64,000 nucleotides of DNA from Myrica gale (Eukaryota > Streptophyta > Magnoliopsida > Fagales > Myricaceae), in assembly GCA_963930655.1 (NCBI GenBank), contig OZ005601.1, positions 22,382,921-22,446,920 on the forward strand. Direction: 5' to 3'. Positions 21,362-34,559 of the stretch are shown one piece after another. A model generated the notes under the pieces. The model did no database searches. It saw only the letters and a list, made by a program, of their open reading frames with translations, and was not told the DNA's origin. The translations under genes and the position numbers were made by a program. Each line of letters starts with the position of its first letter. Position 1 is the stretch's first letter.

Positions 21362-24300
21362 ATGGTTTCAAGAAGCGTATCCTTCTGCAATTTGCTTCGA
21401 TCGCTTCAAGTTGGCGTTTCTTCATCCAAGGTTTTGCACTGTTCCAGCCCTTAAAATATCTGATATGGAATTCCTGTTATCGTTATGCTTATAATCGCCT
21501 AATCTTTCAAGAAGTTGATACGATTACAAGATTGATATACGTATTACTTATTGTTTCTCCGCCTCTCTCTTTCTCTTGGCTATAATTAAGTTCTCTTTTC
21601 TCTTTACCGTGTCTTGGCTATTTGATATTCGTCTTATTCAGGTATACCTTTCTTTTTTTGCTTCTTCTTCTTCTTCTTCTTCTTCTTCTTCTTCTGTCAC
21701 TCTGTTTCGCCTCTTCCTCGTGGAAGATCCAAGAACGGTCCAAAATAGGCTGCCATGGGCCAGTTTGTACCGCTACGGACTAGATGTGGTCGACTTTGGA
21801 GATACGTAGCACGCGAGGATCACAAAACTGGTTTTGTAGTAAATTGCCTGAGAGATGAAATATGGTGCTCTAATGGCCATATCTAATAGATTTCTATTTA
21901 GCTCAGGAGAAACTAAAGTCCAAAATTTCTTTCCGTCTCTCCTGAAACGTTTTGCTTCGAGGCATAGACTAGAATGAACCAATTTTTGACTTCTTGTGTT
22001 TTCACGCTCGTAAAGTTACGTTTCCGGGTATGGTGGTAACCTCAGGCCTAGTCTGTCCATATGAATTAGAACCTGAAAACTCTAATTTTAAAGAGGAGAA
22101 TTGTAAACCCTCATTATTATTGGTTGGACCCATGCTCCCTTCACCTGGTTAAACATGCGTCCACCAATTGGAAGTCATGAGGAAGTGGGTTTGTCAACCC
22201 AAAAACTAATATTGTAGATTTGGGTAAACTGTTCTCACCCACACATCATGTTACCAATTAGTTGTTTTTTAATAGTTCTATAGTAAAAGTACGTAATTGA
22301 CCATGTTATATGCTTCCTGTGATGCATTAGAGTGTGGTTTTTTCTTTCATGCATGGAGATTGGGTACTGTGGTGGAGGAAAATGGATAACAAAGACTGCT
22401 TTGAATTTTGGAGAAGTTATATCTGTTCTGGGAACATTTTGCAGATTGGAGGTTACTATGGATTTGTCTCTCAGGCTTCATCTTCTCTGCTGCAAGCATG
22501 CGAACCATCTTCCTATAGGTACAAGCATTATCATGTTTTATTCTTGTGGCTCAACTCTATGCAAATGTTTCTGGTTATATGTGTTCTTCTTCTTTCGTTT
22601 AGAAGTCCTTTCTTTGAAAATGTTCTTGTTTTTTGCCCCAAGTTATTTTTCTCATGACTTCCTTTTCTTCTCGGTCACTGGCTATTTCAGAGACGAAGAG
22701 TACGCTGATGTCGACTGGGATAAGCTTGGGTTTGCTTTAATGCCAACTGATTACATGTACACTATGAAATGTTCTAAAGGAGAGGGTTTCCAACAGGGTC
22801 AACTTAGTCGATATGGAAACATTGAACTGAGCCCTGCTGCTGGAGTTCTAAATTATGGGCAGGTAAGCTGCCGGTGATTTTTGTTTCAATACTTGAATTG
22901 CTTCAGGAGCTGTGTTTGCCTTCACTCACTTTTAGAAGACTTATTTATAATGGTATCAAATATCTCAACAGGGATTATTTGAAGGCACAAAAGCATATAG
23001 GAGAGAAGATGGGCGGCTTCTGCTATTCCGTCCGGACCATAATGCTATTCGCATGCAAATTGGTGCCGAGAGACTGTGCATGCCTTCACCCTCCGTCGAT
23101 CAATTTGTAGAGGCTGTGAAGCAGACTGCCTTAGCCAACAAGCGTTGGGTAATCCTATTACTTTTTTGATATTGAAGATTTAGGTTGCATTGGAGTTTGT
23201 ATGTTTTACTTGGTTATTTGTTCTTTGCTAATTTTTCTATTCTGTTCTTTTTTTTTGTGTACATCTTCCTTGATACTAAAGTCTATGACAATGGTTATGA
23301 TCAGGTTCCTCCTCCTGGAAAAGGGTCTCTATATCTGAGGCCCTTGCTTATGGGAAGTGGTCAAATATTGGGTTTGGGTGCAGCAACTGAATATACATTC
23401 CTGATATATGTTTCTCCTGTTGGAAACTATTTCAAGGTGAAAATATCGTTTTTTTTTAAGTGGTACTTGCATTAGCTCCTATCAGTGATGAATGGATTTA
23501 TATGCTCTTGGTTTGCAAACAGGAGGGTTGTGAACCCTTGAACTTGTATGTTGAGGATGAATTTGATCGGGCCTCTCGCGGCGGAACTGGCGGTATCAAA
23601 TCAATTACAAACTATGCACCAGTAAGGGATTGAATCTAACACGAAACTATTTTGTAATTAAGGTCTGAATCAACTAGGGAGTTGCACGTTCTTCGTTATG
23701 CAGGGGTTGAAACCATTGAGCAGAGCAAAAACCAGAGGATTTTCTGATGTCCTATACTTGGACTCTGCGAATAAAACGAATCTTGAGGAGGTGTCTTCTT
23801 GTAACATTTTCCTTCTGAAGGTATCTCACCAATTAAGTTTCTTTTTATTCCCGCTTTTTGTAGTTTGCAGTATTTAAACTCCACTCGAATGTGTTTAAAT
23901 TATGAACAATGTGATTTTCCTTCGTATTCTTTATAATTTTGGCTTCCTTTATATGTTCCTCATGCCAAACATTACCTACTTTTATAGGGCAATGTCATTT
24001 CAAGTCCTGCCACCAATGGGACCATTCTCGAAGGAGTCACCCGTAAAAGCATCATTGAAATTGCTGGTGATCATGGTTACCAGGTGATTTTCTTGTTATC
24101 ACAAAATTACAGAACTTTTCTTGAAATTAAGGTTTGAAGTAATGCGGGCTACTAAGAAGGGCTTCCAGCGAAAATTTAAGAGTCGCTTCTGGTAGAGATG
24201 CAGTGATTATGCTGGAGTACGGGACCTATTTTAAGGAGGTCTGGTCGGAGCGAGAGGGCAGCCACCATTTGATAAAGTGACAAGAAAAGGAAAAGCCTAC

Positions 24301-24846
24301 AAAATTCTCTCCATTTCTGTTTGTTCGTAAAATTTGTAGGCAGGCCCGACCCCTCAATGCCCTTCACTAGACCTGCTCTATTTTCTGTCACAAAAATCCG
24401 TTCTGTTTTCTTCTAAACATAATGTTCAGAGGTTTACCCGCGGGAACATTCTGACGAGTGTTTAATTGGAGTCAGGTAGAGGAACGTGTTGTTACCGTTG
24501 AAGAATTGATAGATGCTGACGAAGTTTTCTGCACAGGAACCGCTGTCGGGGTTGCTTCTGTAGGTAGCATTACATTCCAGGATAGAAGGTAATGGTGAAC
24601 GTTTGTATCTTGTCGAATTAAAACATGCCCTTTGAAAGCAATTGATTCTCAGTGCAGAACTCTCCCTGATAATCAGAACTCGTTAGTACTGCCGAGTTCT
24701 AACTCACCAAACTCACTCCTTTGCTATGCAGAGTTGAATATGAAACGGGTGCTCATACTGTTTCTCAGCAACTGTACTCGACCCTCGAAGCGATAAAAAG
24801 GGGTGTGACTGAGGATAAGAAGGGCTGGATAGTAGAGATAGATTAA
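21362..24846 (+). CDS. BCAT: Branched-chain amino acid aminotransferase (10 exons, intact)
   Basis: A fold-type IV PLP enzyme that interconverts Leu, Ile and Val with their 2-oxo acids using glutamate/2-oxoglutarate. Exons: 21362-21430, 22445-22518, 22691-22862, 22972-23148, 23305-23436, 23523-23621, 23704-23820, 23988-24083, 24476-24588, 24732-24846. All introns are GT-AG and the frame is open for 387 residues, the usual plant length. The N-terminus ([20 protein letters not shown]) is rich in Ser and Arg and lacks acidic residues, like an organelle transit peptide. [14 protein letters not shown] opens the catalytic domain. The Schiff-base Lys is K234 in [11 protein letters not shown]. The class IV signature [12 protein letters not shown] follows at 270-281, and [12 protein letters not shown] binds the cofactor phosphate. 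The protein ends [10 protein letters not shown]. Plastid versus mitochondrion cannot be decided. Exon 1 is assigned by phase and by two related exon-1 copies elsewhere in the window. Confidence 0.93.
21661..21695. repeat. (CTT)n microsatellite in BCAT intron 1
   Basis: Eleven to twelve perfect CTT units lie within the 1014-bp first intron. Confidence 0.95.
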
Positions 24847-25078
24847 GGATCAAGGATTAAGGAGCTCCTTGTCCGCGTCTCGTTAAGCGAATACCAAGAT
24901 TATGTGTGGAAATAGTTCCATTTTAGCACTAGTATTCAAATTATTCAAATCTGAAATTTGAGTAAGATCTTCGGTACTTGGTTTGTATAACTACTCGTAT
25001 TTTGCACTTGTATTGCATGTTACAGCCGTTGCATTTTATATATCTACTCTCGTTTTTAAATTCAATAAGGAAATTAAA

Positions 25079-26221
25079 GGGGGTAATATCATAATCCGTC
25101 TCCTAATTATAGGCCAATTGCAAATTTGCCTCCATAACTATAAAAATAGTAAATTGTCCTCTAATTTTTAAAAATTATCAATGTACACCCCTAGTCCAAA
25201 TCAGCCATCGAAAGATAAAATTACTAAAAATATTAACAATTTTATTAAAAATAAATAAGTGATATTAAAAAATGATAATATATTTTTTAAAACAAAACTA
25301 TTGAAATTTTATTTCAGTAATCGATATTTTTTTAATAGATAAAGATCTCCACAAGTCCTTAGGGTTTAAGCTGTTCTCAGATTTGTCCTCACAATACATT
25401 TTTCTTTAAAAGTATCCATAGAGTTTGAACCCAATCCTATACAAATACTGCCGTTAATTTCATGGACAAAATTGTACACATGGCTAACTGCTTATATGTG
25501 GAAATGGACAACTCGGTTAAAAAAAATTCAAAAGATTAAATGAAAAATCACGCGTAAACCGCACTGAAGAACAAAGTCTTTCAGGCTCTCGGTGGCACTC
25601 TCAAGTTGAATTTTGTCACTATTTTTGCCGTTCACACACTGGGTTCACGAAGGGGTTCATGACGAAGATAGTATTTCTATTTCGAGTCTTTCTAGCTTAA
25701 GGTTCATCGATAGGTTGAAATAATTTAGAGATTTTGGGGTTATGGGTATGACTATGCATATTTTGGGTTTTTTTTTTTCATTTAAGATTTTGTTATTATT
25801 TTTTAACCGAACTGTTCATTTTCATGTGTATGCAGTTAGCTACATGTGCAATTTCATGTGTATGCAGTTAGCTACATGTGCAATTTCTTCTAATAAGTTG
25901 ACGGCAGAATCTGTATGGGATTAATGTCCAAACTTCTGGGATACTTTTAGGGAAAATTGAACCATGAGGATCAATTTGGGAATAGGTCAAACCTCAGGGA
26001 CTTGTGGAGATATTTAGCATTTTTTAATTTATTTTTTGAAATTTTCTTGGAAGGCATTTCAGTTATTTTATATGCGTTTTTGTCTGATTTAATGGTTGAT
26101 TTAAATGGGGGATTACATTGATGATTTTTAAAAATTTAGAAGACTTAAATCATCATTTTCATAATTAGTGGGTGAGTTTGAAATTGGCCCATAATTAAGG
26201 GGTGAACAATGATAATCCCCC
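25079..26221. mobile_element. Mutator-type MITE (outer element of a nested pair)
   Basis: The left end (GGGGGTAATATCATAATCC) and the right end read inward (GGGGGATTATCATTG) are inverted repeats extending about 170 bp, sharing CTAATTATAGGCCAATT-like and TTTAAAAATYATCAATGTA boxes. The flanks carry an 8-bp match AAATTAAA (25071-25078 and 26222-26229), probably the remains of a 9-bp duplication. A second MITE has inserted into its core. It begins 233 bp after the BCAT stop codon. Confidence 0.85.
25336..26019. mobile_element. Mutator-type MITE nested inside the previous one
   Basis: Ends: AGATAAAGATCTCCACAAG at the left and TGCTAAATATCTCCACAAG read inward from the right, with inverted similarity running on for more than 100 bp (AAAAGTATCCCAGARGTTTG and CTGCCGTYAA boxes). 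A perfect 9-bp duplication TTTTTTAAT flanks it (25327-25335 and 26020-26028). The core contains a short direct duplication of TATGCAGTTAGCTACATGTG around 25830-25880. It belongs to a family distinct from the outer element and from 7234-7755. Confidence 0.9.
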
Positions 26222-26304
26222 AAATTAAAAATTATGCATTATCATCGACACAAGCACTCACTAGCAAAAAGTCAAAAATCTGAAGCCAAAATCGTTACCC
26301 AAAA

Positions 26305-27061
26305 AATTATCTACAATATTTGTCACCTCACCTAATTTGCCCCAGAGTCCCATCAGTTTGACTAATTTCTTATTCTTTTTCATTTTTCACTTTTTTTTGG
26401 ATGTTGGTTTTATAAAAATTAAAGAATTTTGATAAAATTGTGAATATTTATTTAGATCAGAGTTTTATAGGTTTTTGTATAAAAATTGGTGAAAAAAGTT
26501 AAAGATATTTAATTTTTAAAGGAGTTTGTAAAAAAGTTTAGAGAGATGATTTAATGTAATTGTTTAATAAAAAAGTTTTGGAGTTAGGTAAAAAATTATG
26601 AAGAGAGATGATTTAATGTAATTGTTTAATAAAAAAATATTGGAGTTAGGTGAAAAATTATGAAGAGAGAAGATTTGTTATATTTTAAAAAAAATGTATT
26701 AGAGTTTGTATGAAAAATTGTTAGAGATTGTGTAAAAGGTATTCATATTTGTGTATATTTTGAGAGTTTGGATGTTAGTTTTGCAAATTTTGTTGAATAC
26801 ATTTGTATTTTAGAATACTTTTGCAAACGAACATGTTTGGGCGACTGATTTCCTTTTTCTTGTTTTCCCCTCTCTTTTAGTTGAGTAGTTCACTTTTTTC
26901 ATATCAGTTCTTCCATCCCCACTACACCCATGTGAGACCTCAAGCACTGCATTCTGGAGAGAATTAAAATACCACTGGTTTTGAGAATTATCCAAAGAAG
27001 AGCACACTTTGGCAAACTGCTTCAATCACGTCGTTTTGGTGTTTCTTCTTCTTCATCTAAG
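26305..27061 (+). pseudogene. BCAT paralogue fragment 1: 5' flank and exon 1
   Basis: Positions 26987-27061 read IIQRRAHFGKLLQSRRFG then VSSSSSK followed by a GT donor. This is a 25-codon copy of BCAT exon 1 ending in the same phase and at the same SSSK|GT boundary as the intact gene. The usual initiator is ATT here, where the related copy at 57377 has ATG. The upstream 680 bp matches 57140-57376 (boxes TATTTGTCACCTCACC, TTCTTCCATCCCCACTAC, CATGTGAGACCTCAAGCACT), except that a MITE interrupts it. No downstream exon follows, so this is an orphan 5' piece. Confidence 0.78.
26399..26841. mobile_element. Tourist-like (PIF/Harbinger-type) MITE in the BCAT-fragment promoter
   Basis: The copy of this flank at 57.2 kb lacks the whole stretch, which marks it as an insertion. 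The ends are loosely inverted (GGATGTTGGTTTT at the left; ACATGTTCGTTTGCAAAA inward from the right). Inside, a 62-bp unit starting GAGAGATGATTTAATGTAAT is repeated at 26541 and 26603, with a partial third near 26665. The target duplication is not clear. Confidence 0.6.
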
Positions 27062-28282
27062 GTTTGTTTACATATCATCAATCTTGACCTCTTATGATGT
27101 CCTTTGGGTATCTCTTACCGAGTTGCTATTTTCTTCTTTACGGAAACTCCTCACTTGCTCTCTTTTCGCAAATACCTAATTATTTTTAAGGGAAAAAGTC
27201 ACTTAGAGCCTCGAAACTATTAAAGTAATTTTAAATAGAAATTAACATTTGATGCATTAATTGAACTCTAAAACTAACAAATTTCACAGGAAATCAAAAT
27301 CTATGAAAATAGTTTAGTCTTTTGTACATGGTACGTACCACAATATCACTTGCGAAATTGGAAAATCCATCATGAACTTTCTGTCATGTCCCTTCAAGGA
27401 GAAGGACACATCTGAAATCACCGGGTTGTACTAAAAATATCCTGAAACAAAAGTAGGAAGATCGTTCAATTATATTTAGCCGAATCCTAAGTCTATAATC
27501 TTCTTTCCTAATCTGCTTACACATCGAGACCATTTTCTTTTCTATCCTTTTGACCCTGCAAATGCCATTCTTATGATTTGTGGGTCAAGTAATTGCAGCT
27601 TTACTTACTAGAGTTTGCTCTGGATGTTAGTTAATTGATAATTAAAGGTGATAATGGAGCTAGGTGGAGAGGTTGAAATTTGAAGTGCATGTGGAAGCTA
27701 AGGCATGTGGAACAATGAAAGGAGAAACATAAACTTGGGGTTGGACAAATGAAGCGAATGAGTTATATGCGACATTAGTCTTTACTGAAACACGGGCGTG
27801 TCAATCTCAGAGTCATCTGCTTCAGTACGTAGCATCATGCTTGATGAGATGTCTCTTGTGATTATAATCACGAAGGTAAAGAGAATTGTAATCTTCTCGG
27901 TTGGTTTTATGAAGAAGATCTTTCGTAGGCACGGCGAGAGTAATTATGAGAAGATTCAACATGCTTTTCCCCTACCCTGTTCTTCTAGATAATTCGACTG
28001 CATTCATAGACCAACTTTTATAAAAAGAGTGAAGACGACTTCCATGGAATTCTTATGTAGTAATGAGATTTTCATACATCATAACAAGTTGGCAGTCTTA
28101 TTTTCAAGTACGATAAAAACTACATATAAAACGAGCAATATGGAAAAGCCACTTTCTTTTTCTTTCTGGGGTGACCTAGCGAACCATTTGTTTTGCTCGA
28201 TTAAAAACTACATAATCACACCAGTACTGTTTTGTGGACGCCTGCAAATATTAAACGACAATGACCAACAGATGGAGGTTGC
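27062..28282. other. Intergenic DNA between a BCAT fragment and the peroxidase gene
   Basis: No coding similarity that I can name. A short open frame at 27798-27992 is not recognisable. The last 300 bp would contain the 3' untranslated region of the minus-strand peroxidase gene. Confidence 0.3.
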
Positions 28283-30145
<1,863 letters not shown>

Positions 30146-30216
30146 GACGTAGAAGAGCTATCAAGGCAATACACAAGAAAAACTTGTATTTCATGGATTG
30201 AATTCTTATGGACTAC

Positions 30217-30226
30217 CTATTTATAG
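30217..30226 (-). promoter_or_regulatory. TATA box of the peroxidase gene
   Basis: CTATAAATAG on the minus strand lies 72 bp upstream of the ATG, a spacing that would give a 5' leader of about 40 bases. Confidence 0.75.
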
Positions 30227-31589
30227 CCGGCTAGTGCCAGCTCTTTGTGTTTTGAGAAATGAATAATATAGGTAAATCATGAGGTGTATTACAAAGCTAG
30301 CCATCTAGCTAGTCGACATAATTAGTTGTATTTAACTTCAAGGCTTTTGGTTGAAACCAAATTAAGATCGAGTAAATGGGATGAAAATGGAGTTTATCCA
30401 AATAGCATACAATAAGTCATAATTTTCAGGAGGGATACAGTACTAAATAGATAATACCTTTTACCCTTTAATTATGGGATTTTGACACTCTACATCCCAG
30501 ACTATTACTTTTACTACTCATCCATTAACTATTAATCGAACTTAGACATGCACTTTGCACCTTTTTAAAAAATTTATCACATGCATATATTTTTTATGAT
30601 AACTTTGTGTGTTTAAAATTGTTCATTTAACAAATATAAATATTACTTTCCTTTCAAAATAACTGCAAACTTAAACATGTAAAGTTTATGAGATTAATAA
30701 TTTGTAAGTGAAATGTAATAAAAAAAATAATGTTAATGTAAAGTGTCGGCACTCCTCCCGTTCGAAAGTTTAAAGTATATTTATAGTTATATATTCTAAT
30801 AACATCTGCAATTTACACCGACACAGCATACTTTTCTTCTATTTTTCTGATCTAATACGATTAAAAAATGGAGATATGATCGTTGATATTTATTGGATCC
30901 ATTTTAAAGATGCGGACATAAATTGACAGATAATACAAGGAACAAGAGGGGTGAGATTTTCAAAGATTCTTTGCATGGGGTCGACTTCATTTCAACGCTG
31001 AAATTTTCAAATCCGAAGGCCTAATCTCTTGAAGCACAAACAAAGCTGTCGTCAATAAACTGGAAACAATCCAAATTTGTTATAAGCTGCCAAAGAGTGA
31101 TCAATCCAAAGCTTCCGACTGTTTTTCAAGGGAAGACAAAGCAATTTGTCTTAAGCATTTCATATTCTAAGTAACTTGACAGGCAAATACCTTGAATATA
31201 GCATATGAAATATATGCCTTCTTTCAACTGGACCTGAAACTAGTGGCAAATTGGCAATATCCGACCTACATTAGTGAGAAAATTATGACTCGGCCGCCAC
31301 TGGGAAGGGAGGGTTGGGTTTTTTCTACCCAAAAGCAAGTAGTACCGGATCACGCGGATATAATTTTTTTAATAAAGTCAAGTCTTGAACGGTTTATTAA
31401 AGAGCAAATAGTCTTATAATAGATTTGTAGTGTTTAAAAAGCGACATTGATTAAATTTTTAAAATTTACAAATTTAGCTAATCTATTTTTAAGATCTTAC
31501 AAAGGATATTTTAATGGACCTGCTACTTGATTACCTTATAATGACTCCAAGGATCTCAATAAAAAGCAACCTTGAGTTAAGGTAGAAAT
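30227..31589. other. Peroxidase upstream region and intergenic DNA
   Basis: Mostly AT-rich. I recognise no gene or element ends. The first few hundred bases would hold the peroxidase promoter. Confidence 0.3.
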
Positions 31590-31800
31590 GGTTTCTCAAG
31601 TTGAGATCGAGTGCAACTCATCTTTGGTGGTGAACTGGATCATATCCTGCCCCTCATGCACGGTTTGGTATCTTCGGGACAATTGGGAATTAGACTTGCT
31701 GATAAAGGAACTTAATGGTCTAACATTCACCATTTTTCACCAATATACATAAAGAGCGCAATCAAGTAGCTGCTTTTTGGCAATACGTGGTGGAAATCAG
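31590..31800 (+). mobile_element. RNase H-like (RVT_3-type) fragment, probably LINE-derived
   Basis: Plus-strand frames read VEIECNSSLVVNWIISC, VWYLRDNWELDLLIKELNG and FTIFHQYT, then ERNQVAAFL in a shifted frame. This follows the plant RVT_3 domain pattern (E-DS--VV--I, then H--RE-N-VAD-LA). Only the last two thirds of the domain is present and it is broken by a stop and a frame change. It may derive from a LINE tail or from a host RNase H-like gene. Confidence 0.42.
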
Positions 31801-31935
31801 CCCTATCAATAGTGTGACAGTTCGACGCAACTTCTCACATGGATCGGGGTCACTAAATCCAGCTGCTTCACCGCAGTCCGTTCTCAGCCGCCACTAGTAG
31901 GTCTGCTTGTGGATGTATAATGCCTCATTGTAGGT

Positions 31936-32121
31936 GCATTCGTGAAGGCCGTTGCTCCCGACATCACCAGCTTAGCAGTCGTGGAAGAGACACTTAGTGA
32001 GATTGAGTCGAGGCAGCAGACACTGCAGAGGGCTCAGAAGGATGCCTGGGAAGACATTATGCAGAGGATAGATGATGTTGATCACGACTTGGTAGTGGAG
32101 CTAAAGAAGAAGTCCCAACAG
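31936..32121 (+). other. Unrecognised coiled-coil open stretch
   Basis: The frame reads AFVKAVAPDITSLAVVEETL, SEIESRQQTLQRAQKDAWED and IMQRIDDVDHDLVVELKKKS before running into T-rich DNA. Codon use and heptad spacing look coding-like, and it is preceded by a possible acceptor (GTAG). I cannot name a family. It could be an exon of a decayed host gene or a piece of a transposon frame. Confidence 0.25.
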
Positions 32122-33752
32122 TTTTTTTATATTATTTTGTCATTTATTTATGTTTATTTCAAGCGTTCAAACAATTATTTTTGTATATGGATGATCTAAT
32201 TTTTTTTTTGGTTTATGCATATTTTTTCTTAGTAAATAAATTATAATTAAAAAGAAAATAGCACCCAATGTTTGGAAATATTGTAATAATATGATAAGCT
32301 GCCAACATTCTACAGCCAAAGCTTCAAACTGAAAACATTCCTCTCTGAAAGCCTCCCTGCTAATTTCCTCCTCGTGCTGCTGCATCCATTACGGTCCATG
32401 AATAGCTGGCAATTGCAGAGTTCCTGTCAGATGCAAGAGTTGGTCAAGTCAGTCAACCGTCCTTCGTTTGAAAAGTGATGCACAAGAGAGCTTTAGATTT
32501 GTTGGAGAAGTTGGAGAGGAGACTGAGAAGTGTTGGGACAAATTATTTTATGTTTTTTTTAATAATTTTACTTATTTGAAACATTATTAGTTTTATGGGC
32601 GTTTTGGTTAATCTTTTATTATTATTATTGAGATTTCATTAAGGCCGTTTTCTTAAGTTTGCTATAAGTTCATAATGATGTGGTCGTTAAGTGACTTTTG
32701 GCTAGTTTTCAGTTTATCGATATACAACAATAGAGTTTTCTTCTACAAGGGGAGTTGTGGGATATTTTGTTTTTGTAGATTCTGCTCATACCTAGACCAC
32801 GCTGCATGCATCAAAAAGTGTAAGCAAGCTGGCATTGCGAATTCCTGTTTTGATAAGTACGTATGGATTAAGTTTATTCATCCTTTCTTCTTATTTTTTA
32901 ATACCGAATGTCATATTTTATAGGTCGACCAATATCTTCTGGGGAGATTTTACTTTGGATTAAGATATACATTAGGAACATGGAATATAAGACAGAAAAT
33001 TGCAATATGATTATTCTTGTCACGTGAATTACACAGTACATGCAAGGGATATTTCACAACGAAACAAAGAACTGATGTCTCGTACGTGGAGGCCGACCTG
33101 ACAAAAAGTACAGTTGATACTTTCCAGTGGGTCCAAGGGCTATCAATCTCTGGCAGCCAGATCAATTTGAAATGGCATTGATTGAGCTGGGCTAGAAGCC
33201 TGATCAAGACAGTTCCCGAATGAGCGCGATAATGGGTAGGATATTGGGGCCAGGCAGCTTTCGGGTCGGGGTTGTCTGTCAACTACTCAAAAGAGGTTTA
33301 TATTTTTTAGTATTATTTTACCCCTTTGTACGAAATAAGGTTAATTAAGCAGATAATGGATGTCCAAGAGCTACGCAAGTTGAGAAGACATTAGACCCAC
33401 TTCCATATACGGACAATTATGAAGCAAAATTTTAAGGCGGTCATTATCAACCACTTTGGCTACTCGTATTCGTATTGATCAAGTAGAGAGAATTTTCATC
33501 AACTTCCTGTGCCAAATCAATGAGGCTGAAATTGGGAATCTATTATATAATGCGTTCATATGGACAATTCTTTTGCTCTTTGTAAATAGTATAAACGCAC
33601 AATTTAAGAGAATATTTTCCTTTGTTTTTTAAGAATGAAAAAAAAAGAATAAGCATTTGTGGGGCCATAGTTCGGCGCTTTCGGGATTTACAATTGTACT
33701 TCAGTCCAATTTCTTCTTTTGTTTTTTTGGAAGTATACGTCAGTCCAATTTC
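32122..33752. other. Intergenic DNA, nothing recognised
   Basis: A minus-strand stretch at about 32385-32280 reads HEEEISREAFREECFQFEAL and has a coding-like look, but no family comes to mind. The remainder is AT-rich without clear features. Confidence 0.3.
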
Positions 33753-33760
33753 ATCGGATC

Positions 33761-34426
33761 TAAGGGTGGGCACCGGAACGAACGGAACCGGAATTGGCCA
33801 TTCCGGTTCCGGTTCCGGTACCCACCGGAACGGAACCGGAATTGGAACCGGAATTTCCGGAACCGGAACCGGAAATTCCGGTTCCTTATATGGGCCTAAA
33901 AAAATATTTTTAGTTTAGGCCCATTGACCCAAAAATAGATTTTTAAGTTGTGTTTTGTGGGCCAAATAACTCTAAATTAAAAATTACAATTAAACAACTA
34001 AATTTCAAAACAATATTTTACTATTTCAAGATGCCAAAATAAATATAAATTAAAATTACAACTAAATTTCAAAACAAAATAAATATTATGAAAATAAACT
34101 CTAAATTAAATTTACAAAAAAATTATTAAACAAACAATTAATCATGCAAATAACTAAACAACTAAACATTTATCAAAAATTCAAATTGAAAGAGGTAAAC
34201 TCTAAATTAAAATTATAATATTTTTTTAATTTTTTATAAAATATACCGGAACCGGAATTTTCCGGTATTTCCGCCGGAATTTCCCTAAAATGGGATCCGG
34301 TTCCGGTTCCGGAATTTCCCTAAAATGGGATCCGGTTCCGGTACCGGAAATGACCGGAACCGGTACCGGAATGCCGGAACCGGTACCGGAAATTCCGGTT
34401 GGAACCGGAACATTTGCACACCCTTA
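33761..34426. mobile_element. CCGG-rich non-autonomous hAT element
   Basis: Ends: TAAGGGTGGGCACCGG and, inward from the right, TAAGGGTGTGCAAATG. A perfect 8-bp duplication ATCGGATC flanks it (33753-33760 and 34427-34434). Both subterminal regions are arrays of GGAACCGGAAT and CCGGTTCC; the core is AT-rich and non-coding. The frames that cross the arrays encode only Gly/Thr-type repeats and are not genes. The well-preserved duplication suggests a fairly young insertion. Confidence 0.95.
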
Positions 34427-34559
34427 ATCGGATCAAGTTGGTCCCATATATTCGTGCACAAAAATCGAGGACAACGAATTTATCTTGTTATCCATAAAAA
34501 AAACAAAAAGCACCTCCTGCAATTTATCTTTGTCAATTGACGTTGACGCGCAAGTTTGA

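Noticed and set aside
21003-21425. 140-codon minus-strand frame beginning [13 protein letters not shown]
   Set aside because: It lies antisense to BCAT exon 1 and its 5' flank; the sense strand has exact splice phase and a transit-peptide-like product, so the antisense frame is a shadow.
22334-22657. Use of the ATG at 22334 as the BCAT start
   Set aside because: The frame runs through intron 1, giving a Trp-rich N-terminus unlike any BCAT. A strong acceptor at 22443-22444 and exon 1 at 21362-21430 join in phase with a transit-like peptide.
25830-25885. Short direct repeat as a possible CRISPR-like or regulatory array
   Set aside because: Only two copies of about 27 bp within a MITE core; plants have no CRISPR arrays, and this is a simple local duplication.
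33622-33918. Open frame with Gly-Thr-Gly repeats
   Set aside because: It crosses the GGAACCGG array of the hAT element at 33761; repeat-derived.
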